Source: Leptolyngbya sp. FACHB-261 (lineage in GTDB: Bacteria; Cyanobacteriota; Cyanobacteriia; FACHB-261). Taken from it: 64,000 nucleotides of DNA. Position 1 is the stretch's first letter, and each line of letters starts with the position of its first letter. The position numbers and the translations under genes were made by a program. The stretch spans positions 186,001-250,000 of the forward strand of contig NZ_JACJPL010000022.1 of NCBI RefSeq assembly GCF_014696065.1, read 5' to 3'. The notes beneath the pieces were generated by a model. That model did no database searches. It was not told the origin of the DNA and worked only from the letters and a program-made list of their open reading frames with translations. This document shows positions 1 to 8,732 of the stretch, piece after piece.

Positions 1-357
1 AAGAACTGCCCAATGAATGGGTTTGGTAATGTAGTCAGTTGCACCCACCTCGAAGGCTTGGTCCACTGACTCCTGCTCTTCAAGGCTAGTGATCATCAGG
101 ACAGGTGTGCCATCGTCATCCGTCAGATTGCGCAGCTTTGAACAGCAGGTGAAGCCGTCCATCACTGGCATCACTGCATCCAACAGCACAATATCTGGCT
201 TGAGACGAGTGAAAGCATCTAAGGCCTGTTCTCCATTGCTAGCCTCAACAACCTGGTATCCTTCCTGTTTAAGTACTTGAACCAAAAGCAGCCGCATAGC
301 GCTGTCGTCGTCTACTACCAGGATCAAGGGCAAATCAGTTTTAGAAATCGTGTTCAT
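1..357 (-). CDS. Response regulator receiver protein (3' end outside window)
   Basis: The first 119 residues are a complete CheY-type receiver domain. The acidic pocket is VVDDD (about residues 14-18), the phospho-acceptor is Asp60 in LLDAVMP, and the conserved Lys112 is in TKP. The protein runs off the left edge, so an output domain cannot be judged. It starts 4 bp after the stop of the hybrid kinase at 362-3688, so it is co-transcribed and is the likely final phosphate acceptor. The receiver is strikingly like that of the REC-GGDEF protein at 7664-8662: both have VMDGFTCC and TKPIHWAVL. A C-terminal GGDEF domain is therefore a fair guess but is not seen. Confidence 0.9.
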   Translation of the reverse strand, partial: MNTISKTDLPLILVVDDDSAMRLLLVQVLKQEGYQVVEASNGEQALDAFTRLKPDIVLLDAVMPVMDGFTCCSKLRNLTDDDGTPVLMITSLEEQESVDQAFEVGATDYITKPIHWAVL

Positions 358-361
358 CTTC

Positions 362-3300
362 TTAGGGACTTTGATATTCCTTCTGTAAAACTTCTTTGAC
401 TTTTTCGTACTCAGCCTCAAGCTGAAATATTTTCTCTAAAGTAGTCTCTAAATTTATGAAAACCGTCTCAGAGCGGCTCATCCGTTCTAGCTCTTTGCAG
501 TATTCTGCTAGCAACGCCGCACCTAGAGTCGCGCTGCTAGCCTTAAGGGTATGGGCAGCCTGCTTGAGCCCTGCTGAATCGCGTTGAGTGATGGCAGTAT
601 GCATCCCTTTAATCAGCTCTGGCGCATCCTTGAGATACAGCTTAATCACCCTTGCTAGAACTTCTGAGGCGCCCTGACCCAAAGCCTTCCTTAGCGATTG
701 AATCACCTTAAAGTCAATGCTGACTGGGACCAAAGCCGGTTGCTTTGAGCCTCCAGGTTGAAGCTCAGATTGAGACTCAGGTTTGCCGTGGCTGAGCGAT
801 CGAATTAGAGTCTCTACATGAATGGGCTTAGTAATATAATCATCCATGCCTGCTTCCAGACACATTTCACGGTCGCCATACATGGCATTCGCTGTCATCG
901 CAATGATTCGAGGCTGTTCAGCCTCCGGCCATTGAGCCCGAATACAACGTGTTGCGGTTAGACCGTCCATCTCTGGCATCTGCATATCCATCAGCACAAC
1001 ATCGTATTGCTGCTGTTTGAGCAAAGCTAGAGCTTCTAAGCCATTGCCTGCCACATTAGGCTGGTAGCCTAGGCTGTTCAATAGCAGCAAAGCGACTTTT
1101 TGATTCACTGCATTGTCTTCAACTAGCAAAATCCGTAAAGGATGATGTCGAGAAAGTTCTGAATTGGGTTGAAGTAGGTCAGCTTGAACCGGCAGGGTAG
1201 AAGAAGCTGCTTTGCTTGAAATTTGCCGAAGAACTTTGTAGAGCTGGGAATGTTTGACTGGCTTGGTCAAGAAGGCCGAGAAATTCACCGTCGAATTGGA
1301 CCCTTCAAACCCCGCTCTGCTGAGAGAGGTCAGCATCACCAAGGGCAGCGTCTGGTAGTCTGGTTGCTGGCGGATTTCTACAGCTAGAGTTAGACCATCC
1401 ATTTCAGGCATTTGCAGGTCCAAAATAGCAATATCGAACTTATCTTGACGCAAATAGTCAAGGGCTTCTCTACCTGACGCAGCAGCTTGCGCAATCATCC
1501 CCCAAGCCTGAGTTTGCAAGGTCAAAATCTGACGACTGGTTCTATTATCGTCCACAATCAACAACCGTTTCTCAGACAACTGCGAGGAGGATTGGGCTGC
1601 GTCACTAGGTAATAGCTCCGGCTGAGCCTCAGTGACGATAGTGAAATAAAAGGTGGATCCCACACTATCAGAATCGCTAGAGGGTTGCCAGTCAGGAGGA
1701 GGATTGCCTGCGATCTCAGCCCGGCTTTCGGCCCACATTTGCCCACCCATCATGTCACTTAGCTGTTTGCCAATCGCTAATCCCAAACCAGTTCCACCAT
1801 ACTGCCGGGTGGTCGAGGCATCGGCTTGGCTGAAGGATTTGAATAGGCGCCCCATGCGATCTACAGCGATGCCAATACCAGTATCTTTAACCGCAAATTG
1901 AAACTTGTATTTTACTGCCGAAAGCGTGCAGTCAGCTTCAGAACTCGGACCCGGCATCAGTTCTGCAGACACGGAGAGAATTACTTCCCCCACCTCTGTA
2001 AACTTAATGGCATTGCTAAGCAGGTTTACAAGAATTTGGCGTAGCCGTGTTTCATCCCCGGTGAGTAGGTTAGGAACTTCTAGAGGCACTAAGTAGGCAA
2101 CCTCGATGCCTTTCTCAGCAGCTTTGAGGGCGATTAGATCTAGTGAATGTTCGATACAGTTTCTGAGGTCGAAAGAACGTCGTTCTAGTTCTAGCCTTCC
2201 TGATTCGATTTTTGAGAGATCAAGAATATCATTGATCAAAGCCAACAAAGTGTTGCCACAGTTCTGAACTGTTCCGACAAAATCGCGCTGCCGGGGAGTT
2301 AATTCTGTGTCTAAAAGTAAATCCGTCATACCGATAATGCCGTTGATCGGGGTACGGATTTCATGGCTCATGTTCGCCAGAAATTGACTTTTGACTAAGG
2401 TTGCAGCTTCCGCAACGGCTTTTGCCCGCTCTAGTTCTTGATTTGCTTGAAACAGTTCTTGAGTTCGTTCAACCAGAGCTAACTGCCCGAAATATTGTTC
2501 GGTTACATCGTCCAAGAGCCAAAGGCGACCAGGGACATCGCGAACGCGAGTGGGCGTGCTGGCAATACTCAGCACCTTGGGTTGAGGTTGGCTAAAAATC
2601 CAATTCCAGTTGCGAATCTCTGCCTGAGGTTGTGAAAACAATTCAGCTCCTTGCGCTGCAATCGCTTCACGATTATCTGCATTAGTTCGTAGCTGAGCCA
2701 TCGCTTGAGCCAGCCACAAAGGTTCTACCGCGCCTGGAGGTAGACCTAGTTGTTCTGCAGCTGCTTGATTGAGCCAACCTTGCTCACCACTTTCATCCAC
2801 AAACACCACGCCTTGATGAATCGTTTCGAGCATGGCTTCGAAGCGAACTTGTAGCTTATCTAGGTTTAAAGTTGTGTGATGGAACTGTAACAGCGCGCGT
2901 AACTCGCCCAGCAGTGATTCGATAAACTGCCGTAGGTGTAACGGAATCATCACTTGATGATTCCAGATCAATAAAATCGCACCGGAGGTTGAGCTGCTCA
3001 GTTCTGCACCCGCTAGATGCTGGAGTGGCAAGACAGCAAGAGAGCGAACACCTCTCGCCAATAAAGTACGAGCTGCCGTTGGAGCAGTCTTGTAGTTTTC
3101 GTAGTAAAGGCAGCGATTCTGCGTCAGAGCTTCTGTAAACAGAGCAGGGGTTGTTAGCTGATCAGGAAACGCAGCTGATGGCAGAGAAACCAGAGCTTCA
3201 GCCGTTACCTCATCCAATTGACGTAAAGCGACTGCTACATCGGCACAGGTGAACTTACGCAGTGAGTTCAGCGCATAAGTGATCAGCGTGTCAGGCGTAG

Positions 3301-3688
3301 TTCCTAAGCTGGTGTTGGTCATCCTGGCTAGGACTGACTGGGAGGCCAAACGCCATTCAATATTCAGCAGTGCTTGGCGAGTGTATGGACTAAAGGCCAA
3401 TATGCCAGTCAGTTCAACCCACTGCCGTACTGAGCCACCATTTATCCTGTGGAGTTCAATTCCTAAACTGCCAATGCCAAACAGTAGCAACAGGCCTGAA
3501 ACTGGTGCTGGTAGGAGGACACACAACAACGAAAGTATCAGGGCTAGCAACTCTGCGTTCCAGCCTTCCAGCCAACCTAAGCCAACCAGCAAGAGCACCA
3601 GCCCCAGCAAGGCGGGTCTGAACGTTGGCAGGCGATCAGGCCGAGTAGAAAGCAACCATAGGCGGCAGCGAGCTAAACAGCGAGACAT
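362..3688 (-). CDS. Hybrid sensor histidine kinase (TM-GAF-PAS-HisKA-HATPase-REC-REC-Hpt)
   Basis: This is a 1108-residue multi-step phosphorelay kinase. Two or three hydrophobic segments lie at about residues 25-80, followed by a GAF-like region (about 115-265) and a PAS-like region (about 280-395). The H-box has His442 in MSHEIRTP. The ATPase domain has [17 protein letters not shown] and GGTGLGLAI. Two receivers follow, with acceptors in [10 protein letters not shown] and [10 protein letters not shown], and then a C-terminal Hpt domain with [13 protein letters not shown]. The predicted relay is His to Asp to His(Hpt) to the receiver encoded next at 1-357. The ATG lies 16 bp inside the end of the upstream hydrolase gene, so the two are translationally coupled. 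The ligand is unknown; the coupled RsbQ-like hydrolase may make or sense it. Confidence 0.95.
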   Translation of the reverse strand: MSRCLARCRLWLLSTRPDRLPTFRPALLGLVLLLVGLGWLEGWNAELLALILSLLCVLLPAPVSGLLLLFGIGSLGIELHRINGGSVRQWVELTGILAFSPYTRQALLNIEWRLASQSVLARMTNTSLGTTPDTLITYALNSLRKFTCADVAVALRQLDEVTAEALVSLPSAAFPDQLTTPALFTEALTQNRCLYYENYKTAPTAARTLLARGVRSLAVLPLQHLAGAELSSSTSGAILLIWNHQVMIPLHLRQFIESLLGELRALLQFHHTTLNLDKLQVRFEAMLETIHQGVVFVDESGEQGWLNQAAAEQLGLPPGAVEPLWLAQAMAQLRTNADNREAIAAQGAELFSQPQAEIRNWNWIFSQPQPKVLSIASTPTRVRDVPGRLWLLDDVTEQYFGQLALVERTQELFQANQELERAKAVAEAATLVKSQFLANMSHEIRTPINGIIGMTDLLLDTELTPRQRDFVGTVQNCGNTLLALINDILDLSKIESGRLELERRSFDLRNCIEHSLDLIALKAAEKGIEVAYLVPLEVPNLLTGDETRLRQILVNLLSNAIKFTEVGEVILSVSAELMPGPSSEADCTLSAVKYKFQFAVKDTGIGIAVDRMGRLFKSFSQADASTTRQYGGTGLGLAIGKQLSDMMGGQMWAESRAEIAGNPPPDWQPSSDSDSVGSTFYFTIVTEAQPELLPSDAAQSSSQLSEKRLLIVDDNRTSRQILTLQTQAWGMIAQAAASGREALDYLRQDKFDIAILDLQMPEMDGLTLAVEIRQQPDYQTLPLVMLTSLSRAGFEGSNSTVNFSAFLTKPVKHSQLYKVLRQISSKAASSTLPVQADLLQPNSELSRHHPLRILLVEDNAVNQKVALLLLNSLGYQPNVAGNGLEALALLKQQQYDVVLMDMQMPEMDGLTATRCIRAQWPEAEQPRIIAMTANAMYGDREMCLEAGMDDYITKPIHVETLIRSLSHGKPESQSELQPGGSKQPALVPVSIDFKVIQSLRKALGQGASEVLARVIKLYLKDAPELIKGMHTAITQRDSAGLKQAAHTLKASSATLGAALLAEYCKELERMSRSETVFINLETTLEKIFQLEAEYEKVKEVLQKEYQSP

Positions 3689-4473
3689 GTAGCAACTGCT
3701 TGAGTCACAACGTCAGGCGCACTCAGATGAGGTAGGTGACCCTTCGCGTCGATCGGAACGAGTTGACTCTGAGGAATATGGGCGGCGAGGTATTTTCCCA
3801 CCTCATTGGGCACAGCAATGTCATTGCTGGCTTGCAAGATCACTGTTGGAATCTTCAGCCGTGGCAACTCAGCTCGGTGATCCGACTGAAAGATGACTCG
3901 AGCAACGGCTTGGGCAATATCGGGCCGAATCGCAGCAAGCGTATTGGCAAATTCAGTTGCCAATTCTGGTCGCTCGGGGTTTCCCATTGCAATAGGAGCA
4001 AAGCCACTAGCCCAAGCATGATAGTTCGCAGACATTGCCGCATAGAGGCTATCTAGATCTGCTTGTTCAAAGCCACCGATGTAGCCAACATCGTTGAGAT
4101 AGCGAGGAGATGCACTGATGAAAATCAGCAGCTTGAAGTACTGCGGCTCAATCAATGCAGCTAGCAAGCTGACCATGCCACTCACGGAATGCCCAACCAG
4201 TGTGCACTGCCTCAGTTTCAACTCAGCACAGAGGTCTAATAGGTCCTCAGCATAGCTGTACAGACTGCTGTAGCGGCGCGGACTATAGGCCGCAAAATCG
4301 GACTTGCCAGCACCTACATGATCAAACAAAACAATCCGATATCTGTCTTTGAAGGCTGCAACTTGATGTCGCCAAGCCGTTTGATCTGAGCCAAAGCCGT
4401 GAGCAAAGACAATGGTTTGCTCGCCCTGACCTAGAAGCTGTACATTGTTACGTCGCAGGACGGAAGTTGCCAT
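3673..4473 (-). CDS. RsbQ-like alpha/beta hydrolase
   Basis: This is a 266-residue single-domain alpha/beta hydrolase. The catalytic Ser96 is in GHSVSG, with Asp218 (ASNDIAVP) and His246 (KGHLPH); the oxyanion region is AHGFGSD. The triad numbering almost matches Bacillus RsbQ (96/219/247), whose family includes the plant hormone receptors D14 and KAI2. RsbQ works with the PAS phosphatase RsbP in the energy-stress pathway by supplying or sensing a small hydrophobic ligand. Here the gene heads an operon and overlaps a hybrid histidine kinase by 16 bp, so I infer it serves that kinase in the same way. The ATG at 4473 has AAAGGA a few bases upstream. The substrate is not known. Confidence 0.88.
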   Translation of the reverse strand: MATSVLRRNNVQLLGQGEQTIVFAHGFGSDQTAWRHQVAAFKDRYRIVLFDHVGAGKSDFAAYSPRRYSSLYSYAEDLLDLCAELKLRQCTLVGHSVSGMVSLLAALIEPQYFKLLIFISASPRYLNDVGYIGGFEQADLDSLYAAMSANYHAWASGFAPIAMGNPERPELATEFANTLAAIRPDIAQAVARVIFQSDHRAELPRLKIPTVILQASNDIAVPNEVGKYLAAHIPQSQLVPIDAKGHLPHLSAPDVVTQAVATCLAV

Positions 4474-5024
4474 AGTCTAGTCCTTTAGGATAGCAACACA
4501 CAAAAGAAAGGCCGATATCTTAAGTTTTTTTGAAGTATCCATTACTGCCTTCCTGTTATGAAGCTTTATGACATCGTGAGTGTTCTTTTCAGAAATGCAT
4601 CAAGGAAAACGGAAGAAAATGGCTCACTCACTTTTCTCAAAAGTGCTGAGACAAAGTAGCTTGGACCGCGAGGAGAAGACCTGAGCGTTGCGACAACTCA
4701 TGTAACCGGAGCGACTCCACAAGTTCTAGAACAGCGAAACTCCTTTATTCTGCCTTGCCATACCCAAGGAGGCTCACGGTCTTTCAGCTACGGCTGTTGC
4801 CTGCCCTCAGCCCTAAGGAATATGGCTAATCAACAGAGTTCCTAGTCAGGAACAAACGAAAAGGTAGACAGTTGATGCTCAGACTGTTTGCATGCTATAG
4901 TTTTGATGTCCAGCTGTATGGCTTCAATGACTTGCCGTCTGAATAGCTTCTCGTCTAGACAGCTTTCATTCGAGGCAGTCAGGCTGTACTAGCTCTAATT
5001 TCATCAGCCTCTAGGAGGCAAGCC
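4474..5024. other. Intergenic, no gene recognised
   Basis: This 551-bp gap separates the divergent hydrolase and thioredoxin genes and should hold both promoters. Only very short reading frames are present (e.g. 4558-4659, 33 codons, no clear ribosome site). A good AGGAGG-like site sits at 5012-5018 just before the thioredoxin ATG. Confidence 0.6.
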
Positions 5025-5396
5025 ATGTCCAATAACACTTCCAATAACACTGAAGTTGTTACTTTAAGCGCTCAAACCTTCAACCAGGAGGTCCTCGAGA
5101 GTTCACAGATTGTGCTGGTTGACTTTTGGGCTCCTTGGTGTGGTCCCTGTCGTTTGGTTGCTCCTATAATCACGGCCTTGGCAGTGGAGTTTGCAGGTCA
5201 AGTGAAAGTTGGCAAACTGAACATAGACGAGAACCCAGAGGTTGCCAGTGAGTATGGGATCACAGCTGTGCCAACCCTGATGCTATTCAAAGATGCGCAG
5301 GTCGTGGACGAGGTAATTGGTCTGATCCCTCAGCGCATGCTCGCGGACAAGCTAAGCGCTCTACTTGACCAATCCAAATCTAGTCAAGCTGCTTGA
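5025..5396 (+). CDS. trxA: Thioredoxin
   Basis: The 123-residue protein has the canonical redox motif WCGPC (about residues 38-42) in DFWAPWCGPCR, and the cis-proline loop in GITAVPTLMLF. It reduces disulfides in target proteins using electrons from thioredoxin reductase. The N terminus has about 12 extra Ser/Asn/Thr residues and is not a signal peptide, so it is cytoplasmic. The ATG has a strong site, CTAGGAGGC. The gene stands alone and is followed by a hairpin with a T-rich tract. Cyanobacteria carry several thioredoxins (m, x, y and others); the exact type cannot be fixed here. Confidence 0.95.
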   Translation: MSNNTSNNTEVVTLSAQTFNQEVLESSQIVLVDFWAPWCGPCRLVAPIITALAVEFAGQVKVGKLNIDENPEVASEYGITAVPTLMLFKDAQVVDEVIGLIPQRMLADKLSALLDQSKSSQAA

Positions 5397-5456
5397 GGGG
5401 CCTCGCCAGTAGCTTAAGCCAGGATTCAAATCCTCCTAAGACTGTCCTCTGATACA

Positions 5457-5494
5457 AGAGTCCTCACCACGACTGTGGGGGCTCTTCTGTTTTG
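5457..5494 (+). terminator. Probable Rho-independent terminator of thioredoxin
   Basis: The imperfect stem pairs AGAGTCCTCACCAC with GTGGGGGCTCT around a GACT loop, followed by TCTGTTTTG. It lies about 60 bp after the thioredoxin stop. Confidence 0.6.
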
Positions 5495-5548
5495 CACCTT
5501 TTTCTTAGAGCTTCCTGCTCACATGGGCTAGATTGAAGAGTGGCTTAC

Positions 5549-5565
5549 GTAGATTTTACGTAAAT
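5549..5565. promoter_or_regulatory. Operator-like repeat, copy 1 (TTTACGTAAA palindrome)
   Basis: GTAGATTTTACGTAAAT contains the perfect palindrome TTTACGTAAA. The same 17-mer recurs at 5627-5643. A further TACGTA half-site lies at 5546-5551. Both copies precede the RHH gene at 5686. Confidence 0.6.
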
Positions 5566-5626
5566 GAGTATAAATACGGATGCCTCACTCCAGCGAGGTC
5601 AAGGATACTTTCGTCATGACAGTGCA

Positions 5627-5643
5627 GTAGATTTTACGTAAAT
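5627..5643. promoter_or_regulatory. Operator-like repeat, copy 2 (TTTACGTAAA palindrome)
   Basis: This is an exact second copy of the 17-mer at 5549-5565, 78 bp downstream and 43 bp before the RHH start codon. RHH proteins bind short palindromes as dimers and usually repress themselves, so these are the likely operators of the 5686-5922 product. That assignment is inference. Confidence 0.62.
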
Positions 5644-5685
5644 CTTGCACATATCCCTTTGTAACGCACTTTAAGGACTACCCCC

Positions 5686-5922
5686 ATGACTGCCCAACTT
5701 GCTCATTCGCAGAGAGGCAAGGTTCGCCTCAGTCTCGACGTATCTCCTGAACTCAACGACGTGCTCGAAGAGCTAGCAGCTAGAAGCAATGGGACCAAGA
5801 GTGATGTGCTGCGTAAGGCGATTACCTTGATGAAAGTGGCGACGGACGCTCGGGATAAAGGTCTCAAGGTTGGCATTGTTGATGAGAACCAGCATTTGGT
5901 AACTGAAATTGTTGGTATCTGA
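5686..5922 (+). CDS. Ribbon-helix-helix (CopG-type) DNA-binding protein
   Basis: This 78-residue protein has the RHH pattern: a strand KVRLSLDVSP (about 12-21), then helix ELNDVLEELAARSN, then helix KSDVLRKAITLMKVATDARDKG. The C terminus (VGIVDENQHLVTEIVGI) resembles short tails of cyanobacterial CopG-like proteins. It probably acts as a dimeric repressor. Two identical TACGTA-centred repeats lie just upstream, consistent with autoregulation. It could also be the antitoxin-like member of a module with the two small genes downstream, but no known toxin is adjacent. Confidence 0.8.
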   Translation: MTAQLAHSQRGKVRLSLDVSPELNDVLEELAARSNGTKSDVLRKAITLMKVATDARDKGLKVGIVDENQHLVTEIVGI

Positions 5923-6057
5923 GCCCTGAATTCTTCATCAAATTCTTTAAGGTACGAAGGCTACAACTTCTCACGGTTCTTCCGGTTAACAGTTGTGGAG
6001 TCTAGGAAAGCGTAGGGAGAGCCTAGCTTTGGTCCGGGCTCCAGGCCGGTTGCATCG

Positions 6058-6315
6058 ATGACCCTCAACAATGACTATCCGGAGGTCTTAGACCTCAACG
6101 AAGTGGCCGATAGGTTAAACCTAAAGGTCGAACTGAGAGGGCCGACAGCCAGTTTGGTCCTCATTAGAATTGCAAGTCGGCTCAGGCTTACTCAGGCAGT
6201 CAGGTGGCTGAAGCTTAAAAGGGGCGAGCCGTTGAACTTGGATGAAGAGGCTGACCGCTTGGGCTTCGATGTTGAACTCAATCCCGGAACTCGGACGCCA
6301 ATGGGGCGTCGTTAG
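6058..6315 (+). CDS. Hypothetical protein with a duplicated short motif
   Basis: I recognise no family for this 85-residue protein. It carries two copies of a 16-residue motif, LDLNEVADRLNLKVEL at 11-26 and LNLDEEADRLGFDVEL at 59-74 (10 of 16 identical). A basic, hydrophobic stretch rich in Leu and Arg lies between them. A third copy of the motif occurs near the N terminus of the membrane protein at 6492-6866. That suggests a shared adaptor or docking element. No membrane segment is visible. The ATG is the only sensible start, but its ribosome site is weak (AGG about 13 bases upstream). It lies in a same-strand series behind the RHH gene. Confidence 0.6.
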   Translation: MTLNNDYPEVLDLNEVADRLNLKVELRGPTASLVLIRIASRLRLTQAVRWLKLKRGEPLNLDEEADRLGFDVELNPGTRTPMGRR

Positions 6316-6330
6316 GGTAGACCCAGGCGG

Positions 6331-6364
6331 CCCAGCCTGTAGGCTTGTTTGATTACAGGCTGGG
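6331..6364 (+). terminator. Perfect 11-bp hairpin after the 85-residue gene
   Basis: CCCAGCCTGTA (6331-6341) pairs perfectly with TACAGGCTGGG (6354-6364) across a 12-nt loop. A loosely T-rich stretch follows. It is a likely terminator or attenuator between the 6058 and 6492 genes. Confidence 0.6.
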
Positions 6365-6413
6365 TTGAACTTGATTTAATTTCGGCTTCAACTGGAACTA
6401 CCGAATTGGCACA

Positions 6414-6431
6414 GGCGAACTTCGGTTCGCC
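6414..6431. repeat. Hairpin with cUUCGg tetraloop
   Basis: GGCGAAC, TTCG, GTTCGCC forms a perfect 7-bp stem closed by the ultra-stable C(UUCG)G tetraloop. It sits 60 bp before the start of the 6492 gene, next to another perfect hairpin. Confidence 0.7.
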
Positions 6432-6437
6432 TGCTCT

Positions 6438-6458
6438 GCTAGCCGCACTGCGGCTAGC
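6438..6458. repeat. Perfect 9-bp hairpin
   Basis: GCTAGCCGC (6438-6446) and GCGGCTAGC (6450-6458) are separated by ACT. It is the third hairpin in 130 bp and lies in the leader of the 6492-6866 gene. Confidence 0.7.
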
Positions 6459-6491
6459 TCAAAAGCCCTGAGTCCGTCGCTTCTTCTCATT

Positions 6492-6866
6492 ATGAACCTC
6501 AGTTCTGAACAGTCCAAGCCAGACCTCCAATCGCCCCCGAGCCCACCAGATATCGATCTCAATGAGGTAGCAAGCGCTCAGAATCTAACCGTTGAGATCA
6601 AAAGTGCAGAACACCCATTAGTGATGCAAGCTCGTCTGACCCGAGAAGTTACAGATGCTTGGTTCGGGCGGTTGCGGGAGTTTTTGCTCTTCGTTTCTGT
6701 ACTAAGCGGCGTCGGTGTGATCATTGGCTTCGTGTGCTTGCCTATCCTCAACAACCCTAAGGCCTCTGCTGATGACAAAAAGTGGGCGACATCGACCTTG
6801 ACTCTGATTGTCTCCGGCGGGGTGGGTTATCTAACTGGCAAAAACAGCTCGACCAAAGGCGACTAA
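6492..6866 (+). CDS. Small two-TM membrane protein with N-terminal DLNEVA motif
   Basis: This 124-residue protein starts with a Pro/Ser-rich tail, then the motif IDLNEVASAQNLTVEI at about 21-36, which is shared with the neighbouring 85-residue protein. An amphipathic or juxtamembrane stretch (about 45-62) follows. A first membrane helix lies at about 64-86 (LLFVSVLSGVGVIIGF) and a second at about 99-117 (TLTLIVSGGVGYLTG), joined by NNPKASADDKKW. The overall look is a small inner-membrane hairpin with a cytoplasmic N-terminal docking motif. I cannot name a family. The placement after an RHH gene and a soluble protein with the same motif suggests the three genes act together. Confidence 0.7.
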   Translation: MNLSSEQSKPDLQSPPSPPDIDLNEVASAQNLTVEIKSAEHPLVMQARLTREVTDAWFGRLREFLLFVSVLSGVGVIIGFVCLPILNNPKASADDKKWATSTLTLIVSGGVGYLTGKNSSTKGD

Positions 6867-7259
6867 GAAGGAGATCGAACTCGAGACTCTTGGCTAGTGC
6901 AGTAGCCTATTAACAACTCCAGTCTCGACGTTACTCTTACTGATTGGACCAGCCTGAATCAATTGATCACTGAAGTAGCAACTGACTCAGCAAAACATAC
7001 TTTTGAATCACAATTTTGACCGTGATTCTGCCGCACTTCGGTCACACTTAGGCAGTCGAATGACTTGTCATTTTTGTCTCCACTAACCTACGTATATCTG
7101 CTAACTGTTTCTCCTCAGTTCTTCCGTAAATTTCCCTAGCTGAGAGCCTTACAGACGAGGCTCTCAGCTAGGTTATCAAAGTTTAGGGATGGGAATACTA
7201 CAGATCTAGACCAAGCTGATTCTGCAGTAGTCATATTGCCTGTGGAGCAACCCTACATT
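6867..7259. other. Intergenic, no gene recognised apart from one strong hairpin
   Basis: This stretch between the two-TM protein and the Hpt gene has no convincing reading frame. It contains the 15-bp perfect hairpin at 7135-7172 and presumably the promoter for the Hpt/GGDEF pair. Confidence 0.5.
7135..7172. terminator. Strong 15-bp hairpin
   Basis: CCTAGCTGAGAGCCT (7135-7149) and its exact complement (7158-7172) enclose an 8-nt loop, followed by TTATCAAA. It lacks a true U-tract, so it may be a terminator for the upstream gene or a structured leader of the downstream pair. Confidence 0.65.
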
Positions 7260-7667
7260 ATGATACAGCCAAAAAATTCATCTAATAACTCTAGCAGCGC
7301 GATTGACAGGAAAGAGCTAGAAACTTTTCGACAAATGGCTGACGATGGTAGCAGCGATTTACTGATAGAACTGATTGAGTGCTACCTCGAAGAGACGCCT
7401 AAAATGCTGCAAGCTATTAGGGCTGCCGCAATCAATTCAGATCACATATTATTGAACCGAACAGCTCATTCTTTACGTTCTAGTAGTGGCAGCCTGGGAG
7501 CGATTCAACTCTCGCGACTATGCCAAGAGCTAGAAATTATGACCCACTCGGATAACACAACGGGTATATCCGAAGCTGCGGTGTTTTTAACCATCTGCCA
7601 ACTAGAGACAGAATACGAACGGGTCAAGTTAGCTCTACAGGAAGAATTGCAAGGAGAGCAGCGATGA
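7260..7667 (+). CDS. Hpt (histidine phosphotransfer) protein
   Basis: This 135-residue all-helical Hpt domain has its phospho-acceptor at His70 in NRTAHSLRSSSGSLGA. The C-terminal part (ICQLETEYERVK) is clearly similar to the Hpt end of the hybrid kinase at 362-3688 ([12 protein letters not shown]). It should shuttle phosphate between a hybrid kinase and the receiver encoded next, with which it overlaps by ATGA at 7664-7667. I chose the ATG at 7260; upstream TTG (7236) and GTG (7242) starts in the same frame are possible. No kinase is encoded next to it, so its donor is probably a distant or paralogous kinase. Confidence 0.88.
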   Translation: MIQPKNSSNNSSSAIDRKELETFRQMADDGSSDLLIELIECYLEETPKMLQAIRAAAINSDHILLNRTAHSLRSSSGSLGAIQLSRLCQELEIMTHSDNTTGISEAAVFLTICQLETEYERVKLALQEELQGEQR

Positions 7668-8662
7668 ACGCCTGTCCTCTTTCCAGTAGCTCCCCGTTAG
7701 TGCTTATTGTTGATGATGACAAGTTTATGCGGCTTCAACTGAGACGGGGCCTGGAGCAAGAGGGCTATCGAGTGGTAGAGGCAGTTGATGGTGAGCAATG
7801 CCTGGCTCTCTACTCACAGCTGCAGCCAAATATCGTTTTGCTCGATGCGCTTATGCCAGTCATGGACGGCTTCACCTGCTGTACCCAGCTCCAAACTGTG
7901 AGCGGTAGCGAGCATACCCCCATCTTGATGATTACGGGGCTTGAGGACAAAAAGTCTGTCGATTTGGCCTTCGAGGCCGGGGCTGCTGATTATGTGACTA
8001 AACCCATTCATTGGGCTGTGCTACGCCAGCGGGTCCGACGACTGCTTCGACAATCGCAACTCCACCAGCAGTTGCAGGCGGCGAATCATGAACTACAACG
8101 GATGGTGACTTCAGATGGCTTGACAGGAGTTGCTAATCGTCGCTATTTTGATGAGATTTTGGAGCGAGAGTGGCAGCGCTTAGCAAGAGAACAGCAGCCG
8201 CTGTCACTAGTTTTAGCTGATGTCGATTTTTTTAAAAACTACAACGACACCTACGGACATCAGGCGGGTGATCATTGCTTGAAAGAAGTCGCTAGGGCAA
8301 TTGCACAAGCTGTTAAACGTCCTGCTGATTTAGTAGCTCGCTATGGTGGTGAGGAGTTTGCAATTGTTCTACCTAATACAGAGGCGCAGGGAGCGGTTCA
8401 TGTTGCCGAAGAGATTCGCAAGGCTGTTCAATCCCTGCAGCTTAAACACAAGGCTTCTAAAGTCAATGAGTTTGTAACCCTCAGTTTGGGAGTTACTGGC
8501 TTGCTGCCTCAACCGAATTCTTCCCCTGAGCTGCTAATTCTTGCCGCAGACCAAGGTCTCTATCAAGCTAAAGCAGAGGGTCGCAATCGAACCATTCTCA
8601 GGGCTTCTCCAAGATTGCCTTTAACTCCACTCCCACTGTGGCAAACCCAAATAAATATCTAG
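7664..8662 (+). CDS. Response regulator with diguanylate cyclase domain (REC-GGDEF)
   Basis: The 332-residue protein has a receiver with Asp61 (LLDALMP) and Lys113 (TKP), a helical linker at about 125-150, and a GGDEF domain with the intact active-site loop GGEEF at 228-232. The inhibitory site RxxD is present at 219-222 (RPAD), five residues before it, so product inhibition is expected. The metal-binding DVDFFK is also present. It should make cyclic di-GMP when phosphorylated by the Hpt protein encoded just upstream (4-bp overlap). The receiver is a close paralogue of the one at 1-357, which suggests duplication of a signalling unit. Confidence 0.95.
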   Translation: MNACPLSSSSPLVLIVDDDKFMRLQLRRGLEQEGYRVVEAVDGEQCLALYSQLQPNIVLLDALMPVMDGFTCCTQLQTVSGSEHTPILMITGLEDKKSVDLAFEAGAADYVTKPIHWAVLRQRVRRLLRQSQLHQQLQAANHELQRMVTSDGLTGVANRRYFDEILEREWQRLAREQQPLSLVLADVDFFKNYNDTYGHQAGDHCLKEVARAIAQAVKRPADLVARYGGEEFAIVLPNTEAQGAVHVAEEIRKAVQSLQLKHKASKVNEFVTLSLGVTGLLPQPNSSPELLILAADQGLYQAKAEGRNRTILRASPRLPLTPLPLWQTQINI

Positions 8663-8732
8663 AACCAGTGAGGGATTGCCGAATAGTTGCCAGTATCAAG
8701 TATCAAGCGATTCAGTGGTGCTGAGTTCTAGA

